A stretch of DNA of 64,000 bases from Paenibacillus nuruki (GTDB lineage Bacteria > Bacillota > Bacilli > Paenibacillales > Paenibacillaceae): assembly GCF_001721045.1 (NCBI RefSeq), contig NZ_MDER01000044.1, positions 1 to 64,000 on the forward strand, written 5' to 3'. Positions 1-7,478 of the stretch are shown here, in pieces. The notes beneath the pieces are model-generated. The model saw only the letters and a program-made list of their open reading frames with translations, was not told the origin of the DNA and ran no database searches. How positions within the stretch are numbered: position 1 is the first letter of the stretch; every line of letters begins with the position of its first letter. Made by a program: the position numbers and the translations under genes.

Positions 1-6
1 TTGTTT

Positions 7-75
7 AATGATAGGAGGACAACGAGAGTCAAAAAGGGGTGGTCGGTGGCAAGGTTAAGTGTGGATAAGAGACAG
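7..75 (+). other. Corrupted Illumina P5 + Nextera read-1 adapter (probable contig-end artefact)
   Basis: Bases 57-75 match the 19-base Tn5/Nextera mosaic end at 16 of 19 positions. The 33 bases at 43-75 match the Nextera read-1 adapter at about 25 positions. Bases 7-13 equal the first seven bases of the P5 oligo, and the following bases match P5 at many positions with one deletion. The order (P5, an index-sized gap, read-1 adapter, mosaic end) and total length (69 versus 70) are those of a dual-index Nextera adapter. This is probably not genomic DNA. Confidence 0.85.
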
Positions 76-344
76 ATAATGAAATGCGTAAAATTAAATT
101 TTATCAATTAAAATTTTGTAAAAATATAAAGAATAGTGATTCAAATGTCGAATAAAAGTATATATTAAAATATAGGCAAAAAGAACTGATTCAAATAGAT
201 TACTAAATGTCGAAAAAAGTAATATTATAAGTCGATTATTCTAAAAAAGTATAAATTAGTATATTATTTGATGATTTAAGAACCCGTCGTTAGTCATAGC
301 ATGTCCATCACTTAGATTTTAAATAAGAGGAGTTAATTACTACT
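76..344. other. AT-rich intergenic region upstream of the chemoreceptor
   Basis: No gene is visible. The stretch is very A+T rich. It holds two similar blocks beginning near 138 and 188: each starts GATTCAAAT, and each has a nearby AATGTCGA followed by an A-rich run and AGTA. A SigD-like promoter is possible around 212-238. Only 269 genomic bases are available because the left end appears to be adapter. Confidence 0.5.
212..238 (+). promoter_or_regulatory. Candidate SigD-type (motility) promoter
   Basis: GAAA at 212-215 and GTCGATTA at 231-238 are separated by 15 bases, close to the SigD consensus TAAA-N15-GCCGATAA. It lies about 105 bases before a chemoreceptor gene, a class commonly transcribed by SigD. 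One mismatch in the -35 box makes this tentative. Confidence 0.3.
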
Positions 345-2396
345 ATGAAATTATTTCGAAATATGACCGGGAGCTTGTTTTCGCGGATATTATCTATTGC
401 TGCTTTGTGTATTGTTTTGGCTATGGCTGTTTCTATTACAGCTGTTGGCGTAATGACCACTCGTTCGTATGAGTCTATGAATACGAACTCACTAACTCGT
501 GTAGCGAATGAGAAAGTCACAGAACTTCAAATGGCAGTTGCTGCTCAACAAACATTAGCTAGTTCCATTTCTAAAGAAATCTACAATGTTGACTTTTTTC
601 AAAATCTTATCACAACAGGCGTAACCAATACGGCTAGCTTCAATCGTATTCAAAACAACTTTAATGATAAATTACAAAACTCGAATGGATTGTATGAAAA
701 TATATTCTTCTCTTATCAAGACAAAGTATTTTTGGATGGTCTTGCAGGAAAATCGCAAGGAACAGACTTAATCTCCACATCTCCTTGGTACAAACAAGTA
801 ATGAATAGTGGTAATCCTATGGTGTCTGAAATGCAGATTTCACCTGTAACCGGCAATCCTGTTATTGTAGTCGTTGAACCTGTCAAAAACCCGACGACTA
901 ATAAAGTATTAAATGTATTTGCACTTCCTATGAATATCAATACGCTATTGGATGGCATCACTCAAAAAGAAAAAGAGCAAACGATTAACACAATCGTGAC
1001 TAATGAAAAAGGTATCGTTATTGCCTCACAAGATGCGAATCAAGTGCTTAAGACTGATTTTACCCAGTTGAATAACGAAGATGGACTTAAAACTATAGGT
1101 ACTGCTGAAAATGGTACAGGTTATGTAACTATTGGTGGCGAACGTTATCTTGCTTCTTTTGTGAAAGATGATTCTTTGAAAATGAGCGTAGTTACATTTC
1201 TTCCTGTAAGTAGTTATATGAACGATCTATATAGTATTTTAACAACTATTGTTGTGATCACGATTATCGTTCTGATCATTGCTCTAATTATTCTTTTCCT
1301 AGTCGTACGTAGTATTGTCAAACCAATCCGTCTGGCTTCTGAGCAATTAGAAATTATGTCCAAAGGTGATTTCTCTAAACTATTGCCTACGCAATATGAA
1401 AATAGTGTGGGTGAAACGGGCGTATTGATTCGTTCGATGAACCGAATGCATGAATTTACAAGACAAGTGGTTCAATCAGTGAGTGAAGAATCCAGAAATC
1501 TTAAAGAAGCTAGCAATACAGCACACACGATGTTTATAGATATGGATAAAGAATTGCAAGACGTATCGGCAACTACGCAAAATATGTCTGCAGGTATGGA
1601 AGAAACAGCCGCTTCTGCACAACAAATTAATGCTTCTACCGATGAATTTGAAAAAGCGATTGAATCTATCGCTAAAGGCGCCCAAGAAGGTGCAGAAGAA
1701 GCGAATATCATTAGTAAACGCGCTACTGATTTCAAAGTAGCTCTAGAAAAATCAGTTGCAGAAACGACTGTAGTCTATGAAGAAGTAAAAGTCGGCTTAG
1801 ATGAAGCTCTTGAACAATCCAAATCAGTAGATACGATCAAAGAGTTAAGCGAATCTATTCTACAAATTACAAAACAAACCAATTTACTTGCGCTAAATGC
1901 TTCTATTGAAGCGGCAAGAGCAGGTGAAGCAGGTCGAGGATTCGCAGTTGTCGCAGAAGAAATCCGCAAGTTAGCAGATGCTTCCAAAGACACAGTCGGT
2001 CAGATTCAAGTGATCACCAGCAATGTTACAGATTCTGTAGGGAATCTACAGAACTTTACACAACGTCTGATCGATCTACTAACAGGTAATATTGCTAAAG
2101 ATTATGCAATGATGAACAAAACGAGCGAATCGTACTTGAATGATGCTACTTATATTGACCGTATGGTTTCTGAATTTAGCGCAACCAGCGAAGAGTTAAG
2201 TGCTTCAGTACAGAATCTAGCTCAAGCGATCAATGAAATCTCGATTTCTAACAATGAATCGGCTGAAGGTACAGAAGAGATTGCAGATAAAACAACGGTT
2301 GTTGTAAACAAAGCAAATGAAATTGCTGAAGAAGCGAAGAAAACCAATGATAGTGCAGATCGTCTGAACCAAATGATTCAACGCTTCAAAGTATAA
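345..2396 (+). CDS. Methyl-accepting chemotaxis protein
   Basis: A 683-residue transmembrane chemoreceptor that would bias flagellar rotation through CheA/CheW in response to an external ligand. A first membrane helix lies near residues 16-38, an extracellular Cache-like sensor region at 39-295, a second helix near 298-322, then a HAMP linker. The cytoplasmic signalling domain contains the hairpin-tip signature ([16 protein letters not shown], continuing [13 protein letters not shown]) near residues 510-542. The length is normal for dCache chemoreceptors. An AAGAGGAG ribosome site precedes the ATG. It is monocistronic. Its stop codon abuts the stop of the convergent cupin gene with no base between, leaving no room for a terminator. 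The ligand cannot be told from sequence. Confidence 0.95.
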   Translation: MKLFRNMTGSLFSRILSIAALCIVLAMAVSITAVGVMTTRSYESMNTNSLTRVANEKVTELQMAVAAQQTLASSISKEIYNVDFFQNLITTGVTNTASFNRIQNNFNDKLQNSNGLYENIFFSYQDKVFLDGLAGKSQGTDLISTSPWYKQVMNSGNPMVSEMQISPVTGNPVIVVVEPVKNPTTNKVLNVFALPMNINTLLDGITQKEKEQTINTIVTNEKGIVIASQDANQVLKTDFTQLNNEDGLKTIGTAENGTGYVTIGGERYLASFVKDDSLKMSVVTFLPVSSYMNDLYSILTTIVVITIIVLIIALIILFLVVRSIVKPIRLASEQLEIMSKGDFSKLLPTQYENSVGETGVLIRSMNRMHEFTRQVVQSVSEESRNLKEASNTAHTMFIDMDKELQDVSATTQNMSAGMEETAASAQQINASTDEFEKAIESIAKGAQEGAEEANIISKRATDFKVALEKSVAETTVVYEEVKVGLDEALEQSKSVDTIKELSESILQITKQTNLLALNASIEAARAGEAGRGFAVVAEEIRKLADASKDTVGQIQVITSNVTDSVGNLQNFTQRLIDLLTGNIAKDYAMMNKTSESYLNDATYIDRMVSEFSATSEELSASVQNLAQAINEISISNNESAEGTEEIADKTTVVVNKANEIAEEAKKTNDSADRLNQMIQRFKV

Positions 2397-2909
2397 TTAA
2401 ACCGAATGCCAGTGTTGCAATAAGGGCCCATTAGGTCCATAAATAGGGTCCATTTTCGGAAGAGGAACATGCGAGATTTCAGCCAAAGCTGTCGCATGTT
2501 CTTTTTCTTTGTCTGCTGGAGTACGTGTATTGTAGGACATGCCATCAGGATAGGCGCCTACAATTCGAAAATCAGGGCTGGCGGATAACCGCTTATGCCC
2601 TGTGCCCGCAGGTAAAACGACTACATCGCCTGTCTGCAAAGTGAATATTTTTCCTTCTTTACCGCCTAGTTGTACTGTCACATGACCACTGATTACGCCC
2701 AAGACTTCATGTGCATTACTGTGATAATGATGATAATCAAATACACCATTTGTCCAACTATTCAGCCACTGGTGTTGATTGAACATAGATTCAGTCTGTG
2801 CCGGATTGTTGTGAAACGCTTGCGAATACAGCAAGACAGGTAAATGAGGATTATTAGGAATGCCTTGATTAGATTGAAAGTAAAAAGCTTGAACAGTCTG
2901 AGTGCTCAT
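2397..2909 (-). CDS. Cupin-domain protein (YjlB-like)
   Basis: A 170-residue single-domain cupin. The first cupin motif is visible as HHYHSNAHE (H61, H63, H67 and E68 are candidate metal ligands) followed by a GVISG turn. The second motif is GDVVVLPAGTGHK with H105. The overall pattern resembles Bacillus subtilis YjlB, a cupin of unknown function. It probably binds a metal ion in the cytoplasm, and no signal peptide is seen. It is transcribed alone, away from the PTS-like gene. A perfect 10-bp inverted repeat (2963-2994) lies just upstream of its start and could be an operator. No substrate can be assigned. Confidence 0.85.
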   Translation of the reverse strand: MSTQTVQAFYFQSNQGIPNNPHLPVLLYSQAFHNNPAQTESMFNQHQWLNSWTNGVFDYHHYHSNAHEVLGVISGHVTVQLGGKEGKIFTLQTGDVVVLPAGTGHKRLSASPDFRIVGAYPDGMSYNTRTPADKEKEHATALAEISHVPLPKMDPIYGPNGPLLQHWHSV

Positions 2910-2962
2910 ATCAATAAAACCTCCTTAAAGAAATGCATAAATATACAATGTTGCTATACAAA

Positions 2963-2994
2963 ATGTGTATTAGATATCACTGTTTAATACACAT
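2963..2994. promoter_or_regulatory. Perfect 10-bp inverted repeat (possible operator or RNA hairpin)
   Basis: ATGTGTATTA at 2963-2972 and TAATACACAT at 2985-2994 are exact reverse complements with a 12-base spacer. The repeat sits between divergent genes, about 55 bases before the cupin start. Either a dimeric repressor site or the first hairpin of a short plus-strand transcript ending at 3041 would fit. Confidence 0.45.
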
Positions 2995-3010
2995 ATCGTG
3001 GAATATTGAA

Positions 3011-3041
3011 AAGCTATCTTTCCTTGGAGATGGCTTTTTTT
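3011..3041 (+). terminator. Orphan plus-strand intrinsic terminator
   Basis: AGCTATCT (3012-3019) pairs with AGATGGCT (3028-3035), followed by seven T. The single non-Watson-Crick pair is U-G on the plus RNA but A-C on the minus RNA, so the structure favours the plus strand. No plus-strand gene ends here. It lies in the presumed leader of the PTS-like gene and could be an attenuator or end a small RNA. Confidence 0.55.
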
Positions 3042-3201
3042 GCTATACATACGCTTGAAATGAATTGCAAAATGATGATGATTTTCAAGGATAATATGTA
3101 TTTCTGAAAATATATGATTTACAGTATCAAAATGATAGTGTTAGGATAACTAATAAACGTTTGGATCATTATACGCATACAGCACAAAGGAGTATACAGA
3201 A

Positions 3202-4218
3202 ATGAAAGAATATGTAGTCAGTCGGATGTACAAAGCTTCAGCAGGAATGGCAAATGCTGTTCTAGTCACACTGGGAATAGGATTGCTTTTCGAGACATTT
3301 GGTAAATTTCTTGGATGGGATACACTGATCGCTATCGGATCGGTTGCCAAAATACTGCTTGCGCCTGCATTAGGAGCAGGGATTGCTTTTCAGTTGGGTG
3401 GCAATACGCTTGTTCTTTTTAGTGCGATGATCGCAAGTACAATCGGTGGAGCTGCTCTTCATCTCAATGTAGAGGGCGGAATGACGCTTGTACCCGGACA
3501 GCCCATTAGTGCTGTGCTTGCAGCGATCGTAGCCACATATGTAGGAAAACGGATTACAGGGCGTACCAAGCTTGATATGATGGCGATTCCGTTAGGGGCT
3601 GTTTTTGTCGGCGGATTAGTGGGTGCAGGGCTTGCCGCTGTCGTGACACCGTTATTGATTACGATTAGCGCAGGTATTACAGAATCAGTACAAGGTTCTC
3701 CTATTTTAGCTTCGATGGCGATCTCATTAGTATGGAGTATCTTGTTAATGTCTCCAGCATCGTCAGCGGCGATTGCGATTGCACTCAAATTAGATCCGGT
3801 CTCCAGTGCAGCCGCATTGATTGGATGTACCGTTCAATTTGTAGGATTTACATTAATGTCTGCTCGACAGAACGATGCAGGCGGAATTATAGCGCAGATT
3901 CTAGTCACTCCCAAAGTACAATTTCCCAACTTGGTCAAAAATCCACGATTGGTCTTACCTACGTTTATCGCAGCGATTATTTGTGCTCCGATTGCTACTC
4001 TGGTATTCCATTTCCAAGCTTCGTATGAATTAGCAGGTTTAGGATTGAACTCGATGATTGCACCGTTGAATATTTTGGCGACTCAAGGAGCAAGTGCATT
4101 TATTGTATATCTGATGATCGGTGTTCTTTTACCTGCAATCATTACATTGGTTCTCTATTATGGACTTAAAAAAATAGGCTGGGCGAAAACAGGCGATCTG
4201 CATATGGAAGTACAATAG
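3202..4218 (+). CDS. PTS EIIC_2-type (PfoR-like) membrane protein
   Basis: A 338-residue, very hydrophobic protein with roughly nine to ten predicted membrane segments and repeated glycine/alanine-rich helices (FQLGGNTLVLFSAMIAS, GQPISAVLAAIVATYVGKR). This fits the PTS_EIIC_2/PfoR-like family, single-subunit relatives of sugar-transporting phosphotransferase permeases. No EIIA or EIIB domain is fused or encoded nearby, so active phosphorylating transport is unproven and it could be a non-PTS permease. AAAGGAG stands just upstream of the ATG. It is monocistronic and converges on the Crp/Fnr gene, with an inverted repeat between them. Substrate unknown. Confidence 0.8.
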   Translation: MKEYVVSRMYKASAGMANAVLVTLGIGLLFETFGKFLGWDTLIAIGSVAKILLAPALGAGIAFQLGGNTLVLFSAMIASTIGGAALHLNVEGGMTLVPGQPISAVLAAIVATYVGKRITGRTKLDMMAIPLGAVFVGGLVGAGLAAVVTPLLITISAGITESVQGSPILASMAISLVWSILLMSPASSAAIAIALKLDPVSSAAALIGCTVQFVGFTLMSARQNDAGGIIAQILVTPKVQFPNLVKNPRLVLPTFIAAIICAPIATLVFHFQASYELAGLGLNSMIAPLNILATQGASAFIVYLMIGVLLPAIITLVLYYGLKKIGWAKTGDLHMEVQ

Positions 4219-4245
4219 ATGTGAACAGATAATTAGAAGTTGAAG

Positions 4246-4283
4246 TTATCAAAAAAACTATATTGTAGAAGGCTTTTTGATAA
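4246..4283. terminator. Inverted repeat between convergent genes
   Basis: TTATCAAAAA (4246-4255) and TTTTTGATAA (4274-4283) form a perfect 10-bp stem. The T tract is inside the stem, so it could act as a weak bidirectional terminator for the PTS-like and Crp/Fnr genes. Confidence 0.45.
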
Positions 4284-4286
4284 GAT

Positions 4287-4799
4287 CTATTCTATATGCT
4301 TCATCTGTGCTCGAAGCAAGCGGTTGACTGTTTCCCGCCGTACACCGATCAATTGTCCAATCTCATCTTGCGTCAGAATATCAGTAATCGGAATATCACT
4401 GAGATAGTTCTGGAACCAACTCTGTAAATGAGTTAATTTGTCAGCAGGAGCAATCTGGGTCAGTTGATCGATCCGCTGTTGCATCATCCGCAATTTATCT
4501 TGTAATTGGATCGCGATATCACGGTAGCGAAGCGGTTCACGTTCCAATTGCGCATACCATTCGGTGGCAGAGATCGGTTCAACTTCACTGGTTATTAAAG
4601 CAATCGCTGTTCCATGATATGCCATCGGGCTGATGAGCGAATGATGTGGAATCGTTTCTCCAGGCACAATAATATTAAATAAAATAGGATTACCATCTTC
4701 ATGCAGACGTACAATTTTAAAAAGACCACTGGTGATATGATATAGCCCACCATGTTCTCCTTGTCGGAACAAAAATTCACCTTTATGTAAAATCATCAT
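4287..4799 (-). CDS. Crp/Fnr-family transcriptional regulator, short
   Basis: A 170-residue regulator with an N-terminal cyclic-nucleotide-binding-type beta-roll (GEFLFRQGEHGGLYHITSG) and a C-terminal helix-turn-helix (ILTQDEIGQLIGVRRETVNRLL). It lacks the FNR cysteine cluster, so an oxygen-sensing iron-sulfur centre is unlikely, and its ligand is unknown. It is shorter than the usual ~220 residues. The N terminus begins directly in the beta-roll, and the C terminus stops right after the recognition helix, so the usual wing is missing. The ATG has an AGAGGTT ribosome site. It is close to the small membrane gene upstream on the same strand and may be transcribed with it. Confidence 0.85.
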   Translation of the reverse strand: MMILHKGEFLFRQGEHGGLYHITSGLFKIVRLHEDGNPILFNIIVPGETIPHHSLISPMAYHGTAIALITSEVEPISATEWYAQLEREPLRYRDIAIQLQDKLRMMQQRIDQLTQIAPADKLTHLQSWFQNYLSDIPITDILTQDEIGQLIGVRRETVNRLLRAQMKHIE

Positions 4800-4824
4800 C
4801 TAACCTCTTTTCGCTAATTTGCTC

Positions 4825-4865
4825 AAGCTATTTTACTGTGTCTATGCAGTAAGATAGCTTTTTTT
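4825..4865 (+). terminator. Orphan plus-strand intrinsic terminator
   Basis: A 14-bp stem, AAGCTATTTTACTG (4825-4838) with CAGTAAGATAGCTT (4847-4860), is followed by a T tract. The one imperfect pair is U-G on the plus strand and C-A on the minus strand, so it is built for plus-strand RNA. Both flanking genes run on the minus strand, so it would end read-through from the PTS-like gene (antisense to the Crp/Fnr gene) or an unannotated transcript. Confidence 0.6.
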
Positions 4866-4881
4866 ATTTCTCTATTTTATT

Positions 4882-5103
4882 TTAATCTTCATCCTTTTTT
4901 CTCGATTCTAAGATAAAGTATCCTAACTTCGTCAATAAATACAAACAAAAAATAATCATAAGAGTTCGAGAGATAACATATCCGTCTATCGCCAAGTCGT
5001 ACCCTGATGGAATTAAGAATTCACTGTTAAAACTTAGCCATAAAACGAAAAGGATCGGTGCAATAATACAAATTACAGCTAACACTCTTAAATCACCTTT
5101 CAT
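4882..5103 (-). CDS. Small two-helix membrane protein, unknown function
   Basis: A 73-residue protein with two hydrophobic segments (about residues 7-24 and 45-65) and a charged tail (ESRKKDED). A near-perfect Shine-Dalgarno, GGGAGGTGATG, precedes the ATG, which supports a real gene despite its size. It is on the minus strand just upstream of the Crp/Fnr gene and may share its transcript. No family is recognised. Confidence 0.7.
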   Translation of the reverse strand: MKGDLRVLAVICIIAPILFVLWLSFNSEFLIPSGYDLAIDGYVISRTLMIIFCLYLLTKLGYFILESRKKDED

Positions 5104-5143
5104 TACATCACCTCCCTCATATTATTGAATGGTCATTATACAC

Positions 5144-5172
5144 TAGACAGTATCATCAAGCCGACGTATACT
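5144..5172 (+). promoter_or_regulatory. SigA-type promoter of the ROK regulator operon
   Basis: TAGACA (5144-5149), a 17-base spacer and TATACT (5167-5172) make a strong vegetative promoter. The predicted start point is near 5179, immediately before the palindromic operator. Confidence 0.65.
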
Positions 5173-5181
5173 ATTCTCAAC

Positions 5182-5208
5182 TAATTAGTAAAGATCATTT
5201 ACTAATTA
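5182..5208. promoter_or_regulatory. ROK-type palindromic operator
   Basis: TAATTAGTAAA (5182-5192) and TTTACTAATTA (5198-5208) are perfect 11-bp inverted arms around GATCA. The form (TTAGTAAA, short spacer, TTTACTAA) resembles XylR-class ROK operators. It begins at the predicted transcription start and ends about 25 bases before the ROK regulator gene, an ideal place for autorepression. Confidence 0.7.
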
Positions 5209-5233
5209 CAAAAAAAGTTCAAAGGAGCATGTC

Positions 5234-6466
5234 ATGTTAATGTCTATCGGCAATCCGCAAATGATCCGCAATCTGAATGAGTATTTGATTTTGGAAGTGA
5301 TTGTGCAACACGATAGCTTATCGCGAGCAGAGATTAGCCGGCGCACTGGATTGAGTAAACCTACCGTTTCTTCAGCAGTTCAGAATTTAATCCAACATCA
5401 ATTAATTGCGGAAATAGGACAAGATGATAGCAATCAGCAGGGACGCAAAGGGCAGTTGCTTTCATTTAATCCAGCAGTCTTCTATATTGTAACACTGGAT
5501 ATCGGAGCAGATTATATTCGTACCGCTTTAACAGATTTGTCAGGCAAGATTATTGAGACAGGGCATTTTGCTCTTGAAGCTTCACATATCGAGCAGAGCA
5601 TGTTAACACAGCTAAAAACACATATGGATCAGCTCATCGCACAGGCAAATGTTACATGGAATCAAATACGCTTTTTATCAGCAGGAATTCCAGCTGTTGT
5701 CCATCCTGATAATGGAACCATTCATACGCTACTTCCTCAATTTGAGCCTTACTATTCTGCATTATCCTCTTCTTCATTAGCTTCTTTATTTCCTTGTGAA
5801 ATCCTTCTCGACAATGATGTTAATCTAGCAACTATCGCTGAAAAAGAATATGGAGCTGCACAATCGGTGCAACATATGGTCTATGTGTCTCTGGGTGAAG
5901 GAGTAGGCGCAGGTATTATGATTGATAGCAAATTGTATCGTGGCTTATCCGGGTCCGCAGGTGAAATGGGTCAATGTCTTTCTCGCTCTGTTCATGGAGA
6001 GCGCTTAGAAGAGCAGATCGGTGGAGCAGGGCTTCGTCGTCTTATTCAACACTATAGTGCTTCTCATACGGATGCGACTGTCTCTGATTCGATCAGTCAA
6101 TGGGATATTCCAACCTTGATGAACCAAGCGCGTCAGGAGAATCCAGATGCACAAGCTATCGTGGAACAATACGGACAACAACTTGCATTATCACTAATTA
6201 ATTTAGCATCCATGTTAGCACCGGAAATGATCGTTTTTGGCGGAGACATAGGAGAGCATGCAGATTTATTTATTCCGACTCTTCAGCAGCAGATGGAACA
6301 ATATGCTCCAGTGTGCCCTCAATTAACGACAACTATGCTAACCGGCAAAGGTGTGATTCAAGGAGCGGCATGGTCAGGTATTCACCGAGCTTTTCAATAT
6401 ATAAGAGAAGATATGTTAGTGGTGGGCGGTAAAATATTATTTGCAGAGCAGGAGGACAAAGAATGA
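5234..6466 (+). CDS. ROK-family transcriptional repressor (NagC/XylR type)
   Basis: A 410-residue protein. A winged helix-turn-helix near residues 15-65 (LSRAEISRRTGLSKPTVSSAVQNL) is followed by a ROK sugar-sensing domain with VSLGEGVGAGIMI and SGSAGEMGQ motifs. The zinc-binding CxCGxxGC cluster of classical ROK proteins is not present; only one cysteine (GQCLSR) is at that place. It probably represses this carbohydrate locus until a sugar binds. A palindromic operator overlaps its own promoter. AAAGGAG lies seven bases before the chosen ATG; a second ATG two codons on is possible. The last four bases overlap the ROK kinase gene, indicating coupled translation. Confidence 0.9.
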   Translation: MLMSIGNPQMIRNLNEYLILEVIVQHDSLSRAEISRRTGLSKPTVSSAVQNLIQHQLIAEIGQDDSNQQGRKGQLLSFNPAVFYIVTLDIGADYIRTALTDLSGKIIETGHFALEASHIEQSMLTQLKTHMDQLIAQANVTWNQIRFLSAGIPAVVHPDNGTIHTLLPQFEPYYSALSSSSLASLFPCEILLDNDVNLATIAEKEYGAAQSVQHMVYVSLGEGVGAGIMIDSKLYRGLSGSAGEMGQCLSRSVHGERLEEQIGGAGLRRLIQHYSASHTDATVSDSISQWDIPTLMNQARQENPDAQAIVEQYGQQLALSLINLASMLAPEMIVFGGDIGEHADLFIPTLQQQMEQYAPVCPQLTTTMLTGKGVIQGAAWSGIHRAFQYIREDMLVVGGKILFAEQEDKE

Positions 6467-7458
6467 GTACAGGCTTGATGATCGGCATCGATATTGGAGG
6501 AACCAAAACGTTAATGATCGTTACCAATCGTGAAGGTTCTATATTAGCGCAGCACAAGCAACCTACGATTCAAGCAAGGCAACCTTCTGCTTTTTTTATG
6601 GCTTTATTTGAGCAAGTACATCATATTCTTTCTACCATAGATTGCACGATCGCAGACATTGAAGGGATCGGTATAGGCTTGCCTGGAGCAGTCAATGTCG
6701 CCACCGGAGTGATTACCCATATTCCAGCACTTCCTTTAGACGGAGTATCGTTGATAAAGCAGATTGAGCCTTTTTATCAAGGAGCTCTGTATTTGGATAA
6801 TGATGTGAATGTAGCCGCTCTTGGAGAACACTGGCAAGGAGCAGGCATCGAGAAAAAGCATATGATTATGCTCACTGTAGGCACAGGCATTGGTGGCGCA
6901 GTTATTTTAAATGATACCTTGTTCCGTGGTGCCGACTATACCGCAGGAGAAGTCTCTTATTTTGTTGTCGATCATCAGCCAGAGCAGAGATCGCTTGAAG
7001 TGGTTAACAGTCATGAATTTGGACGATTCGAATCCCATGCATCCGGTACAGGCATAGGCATATACGCCAGACAATGGTTAACCAGTCAACAAGCAGATGC
7101 TACTCATCCGATTGTTGTGCACGCAGGAGGAGACATTCAGCAGGTACAGGCTGTAGATGTATTGATGCTAGCACAAGCAGGAAATAGTGATGCAAAAGAG
7201 ATCATGAATGTACCGATCGATTATATGGCGGCAGGTATTGCCAATATGATTTCGCTACTCAATCCAGAATGTGTAGTGATTGGTGGCGGTGTAGCAGATT
7301 CTAGCTATTATATTGAACAATTAAGCCAACGTATTCAGCAGTTTACTCCGATTCATGCACAACTCGTTCCTGCGGTATTAGGCAATGTGGCTGGAGCGCT
7401 TGGAGCAGTCTATGGTGTATTGAATGATCCATTAATGATGAACCCACATAGCCGTTAG
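6463..7458 (+). CDS. ROK-family sugar kinase
   Basis: A 331-residue cytoplasmic kinase expected to phosphorylate a hexose or amino sugar with ATP. The phosphate-binding motif GIDIGGTKT is at residues 8-16, the catalytic aspartate is probably D114 in LDNDVNVAALGE, and GTGIGGAVI follows. There is no DNA-binding domain, in contrast to the preceding ROK protein. The typical ROK zinc cluster is replaced by an insertion containing HEFGRFESHASG, so the enzyme is an atypical member and its substrate is uncertain. It overlaps the repressor by four bases (ATGA), and its ribosome site (GGAGG) lies inside the repressor gene. The MFS transporter gene follows closely. Confidence 0.85.
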   Translation: MSTGLMIGIDIGGTKTLMIVTNREGSILAQHKQPTIQARQPSAFFMALFEQVHHILSTIDCTIADIEGIGIGLPGAVNVATGVITHIPALPLDGVSLIKQIEPFYQGALYLDNDVNVAALGEHWQGAGIEKKHMIMLTVGTGIGGAVILNDTLFRGADYTAGEVSYFVVDHQPEQRSLEVVNSHEFGRFESHASGTGIGIYARQWLTSQQADATHPIVVHAGGDIQQVQAVDVLMLAQAGNSDAKEIMNVPIDYMAAGIANMISLLNPECVVIGGGVADSSYYIEQLSQRIQQFTPIHAQLVPAVLGNVAGALGAVYGVLNDPLMMNPHSR

Positions 7459-7478
7459 GTCAAAAAGGAGTGATGATC

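Noticed and set aside
3732-4028. 98-residue plus-strand frame inside the PTS-like gene
   Set aside because: Shadow frame within a clear membrane-protein gene, with no ribosome site.
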